The notes under the pieces are model-generated. The model made no database searches and was not told the DNA's origin. It saw nothing but the letters and a program-made list of their open reading frames with translations. Positions 46,234 to 54,696 of a stretch of DNA of 64,000 nt are shown piece after piece. This stretch comes from JADGHX01 sp035760965. GTDB taxonomy: Bacteria > Pseudomonadota > Gammaproteobacteria > Steroidobacterales > Steroidobacteraceae. The DNA lies in the NCBI GenBank assembly GCA_035760965.1, contig DASTRY010000054.1, positions 38,068 to 102,067 on the forward strand, in the 5' to 3' direction. The position numbers were made by a program, and so were the translations under genes. Each line of letters opens with the position of its first letter. Positions within the stretch are counted from its first letter, which is position 1.

Positions 46234-46830
46234 TCACGGCCGGCGAAACTGACCCGTTGCGCGCCAGTACGCGATGACCAATGCGCCGCCGAACATCCCG
46301 CCGAGGTGCGCGAAGTGCGCCACGCCCTCCTGCGTACCGAGCACGCCCATGACCAGCTCCGCGATTCCGTACACGGTCACGAACACCCAGGCGGGCATCG
46401 GAATGGGCGGGAACAGCAGCAGGATCCGCTGATGCGGATAGATCATGGCGAACGCGAGCAGCACGCCGAAGACACCGCCGGATGCGCCGACCGTGGGATA
46501 CACCGTGCCCGTGAGAGCAGTGAAGGCGAGCTGCGTGAGGCCGGCGGCGAGCACCGATGCGAAGTAGTAGACGAGAAAGCGCCGCGCTCCCCACAGCTCT
46601 TCGAGCCCGCGCCCGAACATGAAGAGCGCGAACATGTTGAAGAAGATGTGCAAGAAGCCCTGGTGGACGAATGCGTACGTGATGAGCTGATACGGCGCGA
46701 ACAGCGGCGTTTGCAGCGGCCACAGCGCAAGGCGGCCGAAGGCCGGGCTCGGGAAGAGGGCGCCCAGGAGGAACACCGCGACGTTGGCGACGATGATGGC
46801 GCGCGTCGCAGGCGGCAGGAGATTGAGCAT
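46234..46830 (-). CDS. Rhomboid family intramembrane serine protease
   Basis: A 198-residue membrane protein with six helices. The catalytic Ser is in VGASGGVFGVLLAF and the catalytic His in HFAHLGGMFGGALV. The first-loop motif (FHI-type) reads GFLHIFFNMFALFMFG with the conserved Asn. It should cleave membrane-bound substrates within the bilayer. The ATG at 46830 lies 41 bases behind the stop of the upstream regulator gene. Confidence 0.92.
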   Translation of the reverse strand: MLNLLPPATRAIIVANVAVFLLGALFPSPAFGRLALWPLQTPLFAPYQLITYAFVHQGFLHIFFNMFALFMFGRGLEELWGARRFLVYYFASVLAAGLTQLAFTALTGTVYPTVGASGGVFGVLLAFAMIYPHQRILLLFPPIPMPAWVFVTVYGIAELVMGVLGTQEGVAHFAHLGGMFGGALVIAYWRATGQFRRP

Positions 46831-46871
46831 CGCCGGCGAGTTTACAGGAGCGCGCGCACCGGCCGCTGCGA

Positions 46872-48275
46872 TCACGCGGCGGCGCGCACCGCGTCGGCGA
46901 GGAAGCGCGTCAGCTCGGGCGCCGCGCTGCAGGCTGCGTTGAAGCGTAGCCTTTGGTTGGCCGCGCCGGTCGGTGAGAACAGCGTGCCCTTCGCGAGCAG
47001 AATGGAGCGCTCGCGCGCGCGCCGTACGAGCGCATCGAGGTCCAGCGCTGCAGGCATGCGGCCCCACAGGAAGATGCCTTCGCCCGCGGGATCGTCGAAC
47101 TCGACACCGGCGGATTCGAGCGCGCTGCGCGCGTCGCGGCGCAGGCGCGCGAGCCGCGCGCGCACCGCTTCGGTGTGACGCAGGAAGCGGCCGCTGTCCA
47201 GCGCTTCATTGACGAGACTTTCGACCAGCGCCGAGCCGGACAGGACCGAGAGCACCTTGCGCTCGACGAGCTGACCGATGACACCGATATCCGCGGCGAC
47301 ATAGCCGAGCCGCAGCGAGGGGCCCACGAGCTTGGTGAAGCTGCCGATATAGATGACGTGCCGCAGCCCGTCGATCTGCGCGAGCCGCACGCACGCGCCT
47401 TCGTACAGATCGCCGTACACGTCGTCTTCGATGAGCGCGAACCCGTAAGTCTCCGCGAGCGTCAGCAGCCGGTGACAGATCGCAGGGTCCGTGTTCGAGC
47501 CGGTCGGGTTGTGCAGCACCGATTGCGTGAAGAACGCGCGCGGCCGGTGCGAGCGGCACGCGGCCTCGAGCACCTCGATATCCGGGCCGTTCGGGAGCCG
47601 CGGCACGGGGACGAGCTTCACGTGATGCGCGCGCAGCTGCTCGAAGAGGACGAAGTAGCCCGGGTCCTCGACGAGCACCGTATCTCCAGGCGCCAGCATG
47701 ATGCGTGCGAGCAGATCGAACGCCTGCGACGCGCCGAATGTCGTCACGATGTTTGCCGGACCGGCCGCGATGCCGCGCTGGACCAGGCGCTCGGCGATCT
47801 GCTCGCGCAGCTCGCCCATGCCTTGCGGCGGGCAGGGGAGCCACGCTTGCGGACGGCGCGCGCTCGTCACGCGCGCCAGAACGTTCGCCGGCATCGCTTC
47901 GGCGTACCACGCGGCCGGCAGAAAACCCGAGCCCGCGGCGATGATCCGGCTCGCGTCGGACAGGGAGGCGCGCGCCAGCGCGACCGCGTCCGCGCCGGGA
48001 TCCGGCAGCGCCTCGATCACGGGCAGCGCCGGCATCGCGCGGCGCTTCGCGACGAAGAAGCCGCGCCCGGCGCGCGACTCGAGCACGCCGCGCGCGACCA
48101 GCCGGTCGTACGCGTCGACGACGGTGAACGGGCTCACGCCGATGAGCTTCGCGAGCTTGCGAATCGAGGGCACGCGCGTGCCCTCGGGCAATTGACCGTG
48201 GCGAATGAGCCGAGTGACGCGCTCGACGATCTGATCGACGAGCGGGACCTCGGACTGACGCGCGAGCTCGAACAT
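46872..48275 (-). CDS. GntR-type regulator with aminotransferase domain (MocR family)
   Basis: A 467-residue protein. Residues 1-75 form a GntR winged helix (QIVERVTRLIRHGQLPEGTR, then IRKLAKLIGVSPFTVVDAY), followed by a fold-type I aminotransferase domain. The PLP-binding Lys lies in IYIGSFTKLVGPSLRLGY, and the cofactor Asp and Asn regions are ALIEDDVYGDLYEG and HNPTGSN. MocR regulators sense PLP or amino-acid derivatives. It is adjacent to a LysE-type exporter on the same strand, which suggests regulation of amino-acid export. Confidence 0.92.
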   Translation of the reverse strand: MFELARQSEVPLVDQIVERVTRLIRHGQLPEGTRVPSIRKLAKLIGVSPFTVVDAYDRLVARGVLESRAGRGFFVAKRRAMPALPVIEALPDPGADAVALARASLSDASRIIAAGSGFLPAAWYAEAMPANVLARVTSARRPQAWLPCPPQGMGELREQIAERLVQRGIAAGPANIVTTFGASQAFDLLARIMLAPGDTVLVEDPGYFVLFEQLRAHHVKLVPVPRLPNGPDIEVLEAACRSHRPRAFFTQSVLHNPTGSNTDPAICHRLLTLAETYGFALIEDDVYGDLYEGACVRLAQIDGLRHVIYIGSFTKLVGPSLRLGYVAADIGVIGQLVERKVLSVLSGSALVESLVNEALDSGRFLRHTEAVRARLARLRRDARSALESAGVEFDDPAGEGIFLWGRMPAALDLDALVRRARERSILLAKGTLFSPTGAANQRLRFNAACSAAPELTRFLADAVRAAA

Positions 48276-48309
48276 TGGGACACTCCGGCGGCCGCGCGGA
48301 CGGCGCCGC

Positions 48310-48897
48310 TCACACCAGCATGATGACGCCGGTCGCGGCGAGCGCAAGCGCCATGACGACGTTGAATCCCATGCGGCGCGCGGGCTGCGTGAGCCAGCGT
48401 CGGAGCGAGCTGCCGAAGAGCGCCCAGACCGCGATACACGGCAGGTTCACGCCGACCATCGTCGCGACGAGATAGGTGCCGGCCGCCCAGACGTTGAGCT
48501 CGGCCGGCCAGAAGAGCGACACCGCCGTGAGCGTCATCACCCACGCTTTCGGGTTCACGAACTGAAACGCCACCGCATGCCGGAAGCCGATCGGTTCGAC
48601 GGCCGCCGCCTCGCGAATCTCGCCGCTGCCGAGCAGCTTCCAGCCGAGATAGACGAGGTACGCGGCGCCCGCCCACTGCAGGACCGTCTGCAGCACCGGC
48701 CACCGATGGAAGAGTGCGCCGAACCCGGCGCACACCGCGAGCAACTGGAGCGCGCAACCGGCCGCAATGCCGAACATGTGCGGCAGCGTGCGGCGAAAGC
48801 CGAAGTTGGCACCCGACGCCGTGAGCATCACGTTGTTGGGCCCTGGGGTGATCGACATGACGAACGAAAACGTCGCATACGGCATGGGATCGAGCAT
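48310..48897 (-). CDS. LysE family amino-acid exporter
   Basis: A 195-residue membrane protein with about six helices. The start SFVMSITPGPNNVMLTASGANFG is the LysE/RhtB signature, and VAFQFVNPKAWVMTLTAVS is the second conserved part. It should export amino acids or related small molecules. The MocR-type regulator gene begins 34 bases behind its stop. Confidence 0.9.
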   Translation of the reverse strand: MLDPMPYATFSFVMSITPGPNNVMLTASGANFGFRRTLPHMFGIAAGCALQLLAVCAGFGALFHRWPVLQTVLQWAGAAYLVYLGWKLLGSGEIREAAAVEPIGFRHAVAFQFVNPKAWVMTLTAVSLFWPAELNVWAAGTYLVATMVGVNLPCIAVWALFGSSLRRWLTQPARRMGFNVVMALALAATGVIMLV

Positions 48898-49025
48898 GGC
48901 GTGTCTCCTCGCGCTGGCGAGGGACGCTACGGATTCCGGCAGATGAGCGGCAGATACGGCGGGCCGGTACGGACGCGCACTGTACCGGCTGAGCGCCGGC
49001 ACACTTCGCCCCACGCCGGGGCGCG

Positions 49026-49823
49026 CTACTGAGTGGGTGGGAGCTGCGCGCCCAGACGATCCGCCGCCGAACGCAGCACGGGGAGGAACGTGTCCACCAT
49101 CTCGCGCACCGATACGCGCGATGCTTGCGCGCCGACGTTCATCGCGGCGACCACCTCGCCGACGACGTTGCGCACCGGAACGGCGATCGAGCGCAAGCCG
49201 ATCTCGAGCTCCTGATCGTTGAGCGCGTAGCCTTGCCGGCGGACGGTGCTCAGGATGTCGTCGAGCTTCTTGCGCGAGGGCACGGTATGTTTCGTGTGCG
49301 CGCGAAAATCCACCGAGCTGAGCTGACTCGCGAGCTCGTCGGGCTCGAGGTGAGCGAGCAGCACGCGGCCGAGCGCCGTGCAGTACGTCGGCACGCGACT
49401 GCCGACGCGCAAGGTGACGGACATAATGCGACGCGTGGCCGAGCGCGCGACGAACACGACGGAGCCTTCCTCGAGCACGGCGACGGACGAGGACTCGTCG
49501 AGCGTGCGGCTCACTTCTTCGAGCAGCGGCTGCGCGGCGATGGGCATCGGTGCCGTCGACAGATACGCATACCCGAGGTTCAGCACCTTCGGTTGCAGGA
49601 AGAACGTGCGCCCGTCGGTGCCCGCGTATCCCAGCTCGCGCAGGGTGTAGAGGCAGCGGCGCACGACCGCGCGCGTCAGCCCCGTGGCGCGGCTCACGTC
49701 CGCGATGGTCAGGCGCCTGTCGAGGCCGGTGAATGCGCGCATGACGTGCAGCCCACGCGCGAGCGAGGTCATGAAGTCCGGGTCGCCGGCGCGGAAGAGT
49801 GCGTTATCCTGCTTGGGGTTCAT
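49026..49823 (-). CDS. IclR family regulator, PcaR/PcaU/PobR subgroup
   Basis: A 265-residue regulator with an N-terminal winged helix (DFMTSLARGLHVMRAF, then LTIADVSRATGLTRAVVRRC) and a C-terminal IclR effector domain. The DFMTSLARGL start is typical of the aromatic-acid regulators PcaR, PcaU and PobR, which respond to beta-ketoadipate, protocatechuate or 4-hydroxybenzoate. It diverges from pcaF with 130 bases between the starts, and that region contains two inverted repeats. It probably controls pcaF and itself. Confidence 0.9.
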   Translation of the reverse strand: MNPKQDNALFRAGDPDFMTSLARGLHVMRAFTGLDRRLTIADVSRATGLTRAVVRRCLYTLRELGYAGTDGRTFFLQPKVLNLGYAYLSTAPMPIAAQPLLEEVSRTLDESSSVAVLEEGSVVFVARSATRRIMSVTLRVGSRVPTYCTALGRVLLAHLEPDELASQLSSVDFRAHTKHTVPSRKKLDDILSTVRRQGYALNDQELEIGLRSIAVPVRNVVGEVVAAMNVGAQASRVSVREMVDTFLPVLRSAADRLGAQLPPTQ

Positions 49824-49866
49824 GGCGGTGGCGAACGGTAACCGAACTTCTCGGCCGGCGAAAGTT

Positions 49867-49880
49867 TCTCCGAACGGAGA
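49867..49880. promoter_or_regulatory. Inverted repeat in the IclR-pcaF intergenic region
   Basis: TCTCCG and CGGAGA are separated by AA, a perfect 14-base palindrome 87 bases upstream of the pcaF start. It could be an operator or activator site of the IclR-type regulator. Confidence 0.4.
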
Positions 49881-49908
49881 GACCCCGTAAACTCCCGCTT
49901 CATTACCG

Positions 49909-49926
49909 CCGGTTCGATAACCGGAC
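49909..49926. promoter_or_regulatory. PcaR-like operator upstream of pcaF
   Basis: CCGGTT-CGAT-AACCGG is a perfect 6-bp inverted repeat. The overlapping GTTCGATAACCGGAC (49912-49926) agrees at 13 of 15 positions with the Pseudomonas putida PcaR site as I remember it (GTTCGATAATCGCAC). It lies between a PcaR-like regulator gene and pcaF. A related but weaker sequence, GAACGGTAACCGAAC, lies at 49833-49847. Confidence 0.55.
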
Positions 49927-49953
49927 TCTACGCTTCAGATTGCGGAGCTGCGA

Positions 49954-51159
49954 ATGATCGACGCCTTCATCTGCGATGCCGTCCGGACGCCCATCGGCCG
50001 GTACGGGGGCGCGCTCGCCGCCGTCCGCACGGACGATCTCGCGGCCCTGCCGCTCGCGGCGCTGCTGCGGCGGAATCCGTCGCTCGAGCCGCGAGCCGTG
50101 GATGAAGTCGTGCTCGGCTGCGCGAACCAGGCCGGCGAGGACAATCGCAACGTCGCGCGCATGGCGGCGTTGCTCGCCGGCCTGCCGGTCGAGGTGCCCG
50201 CGTTGACGGTGAATCGGCTGTGCGCCTCCGGGCTCGACGCCGTCGCCACGGCGGCCCGCGCGCTGCGCGTCGGCGAAGCCGATGTCGCGCTCGCCGGCGG
50301 TGTCGAATCCATGTCGCGCGCGCCCTTCGTCATGCCGAAAGCCGATGCGGCGTTCAGCCGGCAGGCCGAGATCTTCGATACGACGATCGGCTGGCGCTTC
50401 GTCAATCCGGTGATGCGCGCGAAGTTCGGCATCGACTCCATGCCCGAGACGGGCGAGAACGTCGCCGCCGAGTTCGCGATCAGCCGCGAGGACCAGGACA
50501 AGTTCGCGTTGCGCAGCCAGCAACGCACGGCGGCCGCCTACGAGCGCGGCTTCTTCGAGGCCGAGCTGATCCCCGTCGAGATCCCGCAGCGCAAGGGCAA
50601 GCCGGTCTCCGTCACCCGCGACGAGCATCCGCGTCCCGACACCACTCTCGAGCAGCTCGCGAAGCTGCCGACGCCTTTCCGGCCGAACGGCTCGGTGACG
50701 GCGGGCAATGCGTCCGGGGTGAACGACGGCGCGTGCGCGTTGCTGCTCGCGACGGAGCAGGCGGCGGCGCGCCACGGGCTCACGCCGAAGGCGCGCATCG
50801 TGGCGGCGGCATCGGCGGGCGTCGAGCCGCGGATCATGGGCATCGGCCCGATTCCCGCGGTCCGCAAGGTGTTGGCGCGCGCCGGTCTCGATCTGCGGCA
50901 GATGGACGTCATCGAGCTGAACGAAGCGTTCGCCTCTCAGGCGCTCGCCGTTCTGCGCACGCTGGGGATTGCAGACGATGCCGCGCACGTGAATCCGAAC
51001 GGCGGCGCGATTGCGCTGGGCCATCCGCTCGGCATGAGCGGCGCACGCCTCGTGACGACTGCGACGTACCATCTGCAGGCGACGAAGGGCCGGTACGCGC
51101 TCTGCACGATGTGCGTCGGCGTGGGTCAGGGAGCGGCGCTCGTCATCGAGCGGGTCTGA
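49954..51159 (+). CDS. pcaF: 3-oxoadipyl-CoA thiolase
   Basis: A 401-residue thiolase, the usual length of PcaF. It begins IDAFICDAVRTPIGRYGGAL and contains the acyl-accepting Cys in TVNRLCASGLDAV, the His of GGAIALGHPLGMSGARL and the second Cys in CTMCVGVGQG. GCANQAGEDNRNVARMA and EDTTIGWRF-like DTTIGWRFVNPVM set it apart from plain acetoacetyl-CoA thiolases. It splits 3-oxoadipyl-CoA into succinyl-CoA and acetyl-CoA in the beta-ketoadipate pathway. No other pca genes of that branch are in the window. Confidence 0.92.
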   Translation: MIDAFICDAVRTPIGRYGGALAAVRTDDLAALPLAALLRRNPSLEPRAVDEVVLGCANQAGEDNRNVARMAALLAGLPVEVPALTVNRLCASGLDAVATAARALRVGEADVALAGGVESMSRAPFVMPKADAAFSRQAEIFDTTIGWRFVNPVMRAKFGIDSMPETGENVAAEFAISREDQDKFALRSQQRTAAAYERGFFEAELIPVEIPQRKGKPVSVTRDEHPRPDTTLEQLAKLPTPFRPNGSVTAGNASGVNDGACALLLATEQAAARHGLTPKARIVAAASAGVEPRIMGIGPIPAVRKVLARAGLDLRQMDVIELNEAFASQALAVLRTLGIADDAAHVNPNGGAIALGHPLGMSGARLVTTATYHLQATKGRYALCTMCVGVGQGAALVIERV

Positions 51160-51162
51160 ACG

Positions 51163-53157
51163 ATGGTTCGAGAAGGCGACATCCTGTGGACCCCGAGCGC
51201 GGCCCGCATCGAGCGCGCCAATCTCACGGCGTTCATGCGCTGGCTCGCGCGCGAGCGCGGTCTCTCGTTCGCGAGCTACACCGAGCTCTGGCGCTGGTCC
51301 GTCACCGAAATCGAGGCGTTCTGGCAGGCGATCTGGGACTACTTCGAGGTGCAATCTTCCGCGCCGGCCGAATGCGTCCTGCGCTCGCGCAAGATGCCCG
51401 GCGCCGAGTGGTTTCCGGGCGCGCGGCTCAACTACGCGGAACACGCGCTGCGGCACGAGCGGCCGAATGCGACGGCCGTGCTGCATCTTTCCGAGCGGCA
51501 ACCGCTCACCGCGCTCACGTGGGAGGAGATCGGCGGCAAGGTGCGCATCCTCGCGACCGAGCTGCGCCGGCTCGGCGTGCGGCCGGGCGAACGCGTGGTC
51601 GCGATTCTTCCCAACATTCCCGAAGCGCTGATCGCCATGCTCGCGACGACGAGCATCGGCGCCATCTGGTCGAGCTGCGGTCCGGATTTCGGTACACGGG
51701 GCGTGGTCGACCGCTTCGCGCAGCTGCAGCCGAAGGTGCTCTTGTGCGTCGACGGCTATCAGTACGGCGGCAAGCCCTTCCCGCGGCGCGCTGAGATGGA
51801 GCAGATCATTGCGCAGCTGCCGACGCTCGAGCGCGTGATCTACCTGCCGTATCTGGATCGCAGCGATCGCACGCCGCTCTCGGCGCACACCGTGCTGTGG
51901 GACGACTTGCTCGCCCAGCCGGCGGTGCCGCCGCACGAGTTCCGGTTCGAGCAGATGCCGTTCGATGCGCCGCTGTGGATTCTGTTCTCGTCCGGGACGA
52001 CCGGTCTGCCGAAGGCCATCACGCACAGCCATGGTGGCATCCTGCTCGAGCAGCTGAAGGCGCTGCGCCTGATGATGGACCTGCATCCGGGCGATCGCAT
52101 GTTCTTCTTCACCACCACCGGCTGGATGATGTGGAATTTCCTCGCGAGCGCGCTGCTCGCGGACGTGGTGCCGGTGCTCTACGACGGCAACCCCGCACAC
52201 CCCGAGCCGGACATCCTCTGGAAGATGGTCGAGCAGTCGGGGACGTCGTTCTTCGGCGCGAGCCCGACCTATCAGGCGATTCTCGCGAAAGGGGGCATCG
52301 TGCCGCGCGAGCGCTTCGATCTGTCGAAGCTCGAGTCGCTGATGCTCGCCGGGTCGCCCGTGACGGCGGAATGCACCGCCTGGTTCTACGAGAACGTGAA
52401 GAAGGACCTCTGGGTGCTGCCGGGCAGCGGCGGTACCGACGTCTGCTCCGGGTTCGTCGGCGGCGTCGTCACGATGCCGGTGCGCGCGGGCGAGATCACT
52501 GCACCGGCGCTCGGCGTGGCGGCGTACGCGTTCAACGAGCACGGCGCGAAAGTGGTGAACGAGGTGGGTGAGCTCGTGATCACCGAGCCCATGCCATCGA
52601 TGCCGGTGTGTTTCTGGAACGATCCGGGCGGCAAGCGCTACTTCGAATCCTACTTTCAGGAGTTTCCCGGCGTCTGGCGGCACGGGGATTTCTTCAAGGT
52701 GAACGAGCGCGGCGGCTGCTTCGTGCTCGGCCGCTCGGATGCGACCTTGAATCGCCATGGCGTGCGCATCGGCACGGCCGAGATCTATCGCTCGCTCGCG
52801 ACACTGCCCGAGATCGAGGATGCGCTCATCGTGAATCTCGATCTGCCGGGCGGCAGGTTCTTCATGCCGCTGTTCGTGAAGCTGAAGGGCGCCCATACGC
52901 TCGACCCGCCGCTCGTCGAGAAGATCCGCGCGACCCTGCGCCGCGAGTACTCGCCGCGCCACGTGCCCGACAAGATCTACGCCGTGCCCGACATTCCCAC
53001 GACACTCACCGGCAAGAAGCTCGAAGTACCGGTCCGCCGCATCCTCATGGGCGTGCCGGTAGAGAAAGCGGCGAACCGCGATGCGGTCGCCAACCCCGGG
53101 TCCCTCGACTACTTCGTCGATTACGCGAAGACTCAGCGGGACTACTCACTCACCTAG
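51163..53157 (+). CDS. Acetoacetyl-CoA synthetase
   Basis: A 664-residue adenylate-forming ligase of the AacS type. The P-loop is LFSSGTTGLPKAITHSHGG. ATLNRHGVRIGTAEIYR and TLTGKKLEVPVRRIL match the AacS C-terminal domain with its catalytic Lys. It activates acetoacetate to acetoacetyl-CoA with ATP. It starts three bases after pcaF, so the two are in one operon. A thiolase plus this ligase would let the cell use acetoacetate, although the thiolase itself looks like PcaF. Confidence 0.93.
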   Translation: MVREGDILWTPSAARIERANLTAFMRWLARERGLSFASYTELWRWSVTEIEAFWQAIWDYFEVQSSAPAECVLRSRKMPGAEWFPGARLNYAEHALRHERPNATAVLHLSERQPLTALTWEEIGGKVRILATELRRLGVRPGERVVAILPNIPEALIAMLATTSIGAIWSSCGPDFGTRGVVDRFAQLQPKVLLCVDGYQYGGKPFPRRAEMEQIIAQLPTLERVIYLPYLDRSDRTPLSAHTVLWDDLLAQPAVPPHEFRFEQMPFDAPLWILFSSGTTGLPKAITHSHGGILLEQLKALRLMMDLHPGDRMFFFTTTGWMMWNFLASALLADVVPVLYDGNPAHPEPDILWKMVEQSGTSFFGASPTYQAILAKGGIVPRERFDLSKLESLMLAGSPVTAECTAWFYENVKKDLWVLPGSGGTDVCSGFVGGVVTMPVRAGEITAPALGVAAYAFNEHGAKVVNEVGELVITEPMPSMPVCFWNDPGGKRYFESYFQEFPGVWRHGDFFKVNERGGCFVLGRSDATLNRHGVRIGTAEIYRSLATLPEIEDALIVNLDLPGGRFFMPLFVKLKGAHTLDPPLVEKIRATLRREYSPRHVPDKIYAVPDIPTTLTGKKLEVPVRRILMGVPVEKAANRDAVANPGSLDYFVDYAKTQRDYSLT

Positions 53158-53185
53158 AAATGCGCCCGAAAAGCGGGAGAGGCAG

Positions 53186-54637
53186 ATGGAAGAAGCAACA
53201 TTGATCATCGGCGGCCGCGACGTCAAAGCGAAGAATGCGGCGAGCTTCGCGCGTCACAATCCGATCTCCGGTGAGGAGGCGACGCGCGCTGCGGCGGCCT
53301 CGGCGGAGGATGCGAAGGCTGCGGCGGATGCGGCTGCGGCCGCCTTCCCGGCGTGGTCCGCGCTCGGTCCGAACCAGCGCCGCGCGCTGCTGAACAAGGC
53401 GGCGGACCTGCTCGAGCAGCGCGCCAACCAGTTCGCGACGCTCGTGTCGGCCGAAACCGGCGCGACCGGCGGCTGGGGACACTTCAACATTCACCTCGCG
53501 GCGGGCATGTTGCGCGAGGCGGCTTCGATGACGACGCAGATCACGGGCGAAGTCGTGCCGTCGGACGTGCCGGGGAACATGGCGATGGCCCTGCGCCAGC
53601 CGGTCGGCGTCGTGCTCGGCATCGCGCCCTGGAACGCGCCGATCATCCTTGGCGTGCGCGCGATCGCGATGCCGCTCGCCTGCGGCAACACCGTCATCCT
53701 GAAGGCCTCGGAGGTCTGTCCCGCGACGCACCGCCTGATCGCGGCCACGCTGCGCGATGCGGGCCTTGCGGACGGCGTGGTCAATTGCATCACGCACGAG
53801 CCGAAGGATGCGGAACAAGTGACCGAGGCGTTGATCTCGCATCCGGCGGTGAAGCGCGTGAACTTCACCGGCTCGACGCGCGTCGGCAAGATCATCGCGA
53901 TGATGAGCGCGAAGTACCTGAAGCCGTGCCTGCTCGAGCTCGGTGGCAAGGCACCGCTCGTCGTGCTCGAGGATGCGGATGTCGACGCCGCGGTGAACGC
54001 GACGGTGTTCGGCGCCTTCGCCAACTCCGGCCAGATCTGCATGTCGACCGAGCGCGTGATCTGTCACGAGAAAGTGGCGGATGAATTCGCGCAGAAGCTC
54101 GCGAAGCGCGTCGCGGCGCTGCCGACGGGCGATCCGCGCAAGGGCGACTTCGTGCTGGGCTCGGTGGTCGGCAAGGCGACCGTCGAGCGCGTCTCGAAGC
54201 TCGTCAAGGACGCGGTCGCCAAGGGCGCGAAGGTGCTGACGGGCGGCGAGGCCGAAGGCACGGTGATGAAGGGCATCGTCGTCGACCACGTGACGCCGAA
54301 CATGGAGCTTTTCCGCGAAGAATCGTTCGGCCCGCAGGTGTCGATCACGCGCGTGACGAGCACCGACGAGGCGATTCGTCTCGCGAACGATACGGAGTAC
54401 GGCCTCTCGGCCGCGATCTTCACCCGCGACATCGCCAAAGGCCTGGAGCTCGCGAAGAAGATCGAGAGCGGCATCTGCCACATCAACGGCCCGACCGTGC
54501 ACGACGAAGCGCAGATGCCGTTCGGCGGCGTCAAGGCGTCGGGCTACGGCCGCTTCGGCGGCAAGGCGGGTATCGATGCGTTCACCGAGACGCGCTGGAT
54601 CACGGTGCAGCTGACGCCGCGTCACTACCCGTTCTGA
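53186..54637 (+). CDS. Aromatic aldehyde dehydrogenase (vanillin/salicylaldehyde type)
   Basis: A 483-residue aldehyde dehydrogenase. Cofactor-binding GVVLGIAPWNAPIILG, general base in LLELGGKAPLVVLED and nucleophilic Cys in NSGQICMSTERV are intact. Features such as NFTGSTRVGK, GHFNIHLAAGMLREAA and GPTVHDEAQMPFGG resemble the vanillin/salicylaldehyde dehydrogenases (LigV/DoxF-like). It could feed vanillate or 4-hydroxybenzoate toward the ring-cleavage genes. The ATG at 53186 has GGGAGAGG in front. It is the third gene behind the pcaF promoter. Confidence 0.87.
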   Translation: MEEATLIIGGRDVKAKNAASFARHNPISGEEATRAAAASAEDAKAAADAAAAAFPAWSALGPNQRRALLNKAADLLEQRANQFATLVSAETGATGGWGHFNIHLAAGMLREAASMTTQITGEVVPSDVPGNMAMALRQPVGVVLGIAPWNAPIILGVRAIAMPLACGNTVILKASEVCPATHRLIAATLRDAGLADGVVNCITHEPKDAEQVTEALISHPAVKRVNFTGSTRVGKIIAMMSAKYLKPCLLELGGKAPLVVLEDADVDAAVNATVFGAFANSGQICMSTERVICHEKVADEFAQKLAKRVAALPTGDPRKGDFVLGSVVGKATVERVSKLVKDAVAKGAKVLTGGEAEGTVMKGIVVDHVTPNMELFREESFGPQVSITRVTSTDEAIRLANDTEYGLSAAIFTRDIAKGLELAKKIESGICHINGPTVHDEAQMPFGGVKASGYGRFGGKAGIDAFTETRWITVQLTPRHYPF

Positions 54638-54660
54638 GATAGACTTTCTCCTCACCCTTC

Positions 54661-54690
54661 GCGGCCGGCGCGGGTCTCTGCGCCGGCCGC
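54661..54690 (+). terminator. Strong hairpin between the aldehyde dehydrogenase and EamA genes
   Basis: A perfect 11-bp GC stem (54661-54671 with 54680-54690) and an 8-base loop, 24 bases after the dehydrogenase stop and followed by TTG. It ends six bases before the next start codon, so it could also hide that gene's ribosome-binding region. Confidence 0.6.
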
Positions 54691-54696
54691 TTGCGT

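Noticed and set aside
49954..51159. Plain acetyl-CoA acetyltransferase (AtoB/PhaA)
   Set aside because: The neighbour AacS would suggest it, but the length of 401 residues and the CANQAGEDNRNVARM and DTTIGWRFVNP segments fit PcaF better.
49903..52962. A 1019-codon open frame on the minus strand opposite pcaF and the acetoacetyl-CoA synthetase gene
   Set aside because: It is rich in Arg, His and Asp without any domain pattern, and it lies opposite two well-recognised genes. In high-GC DNA the antisense frame of a real gene often stays open.
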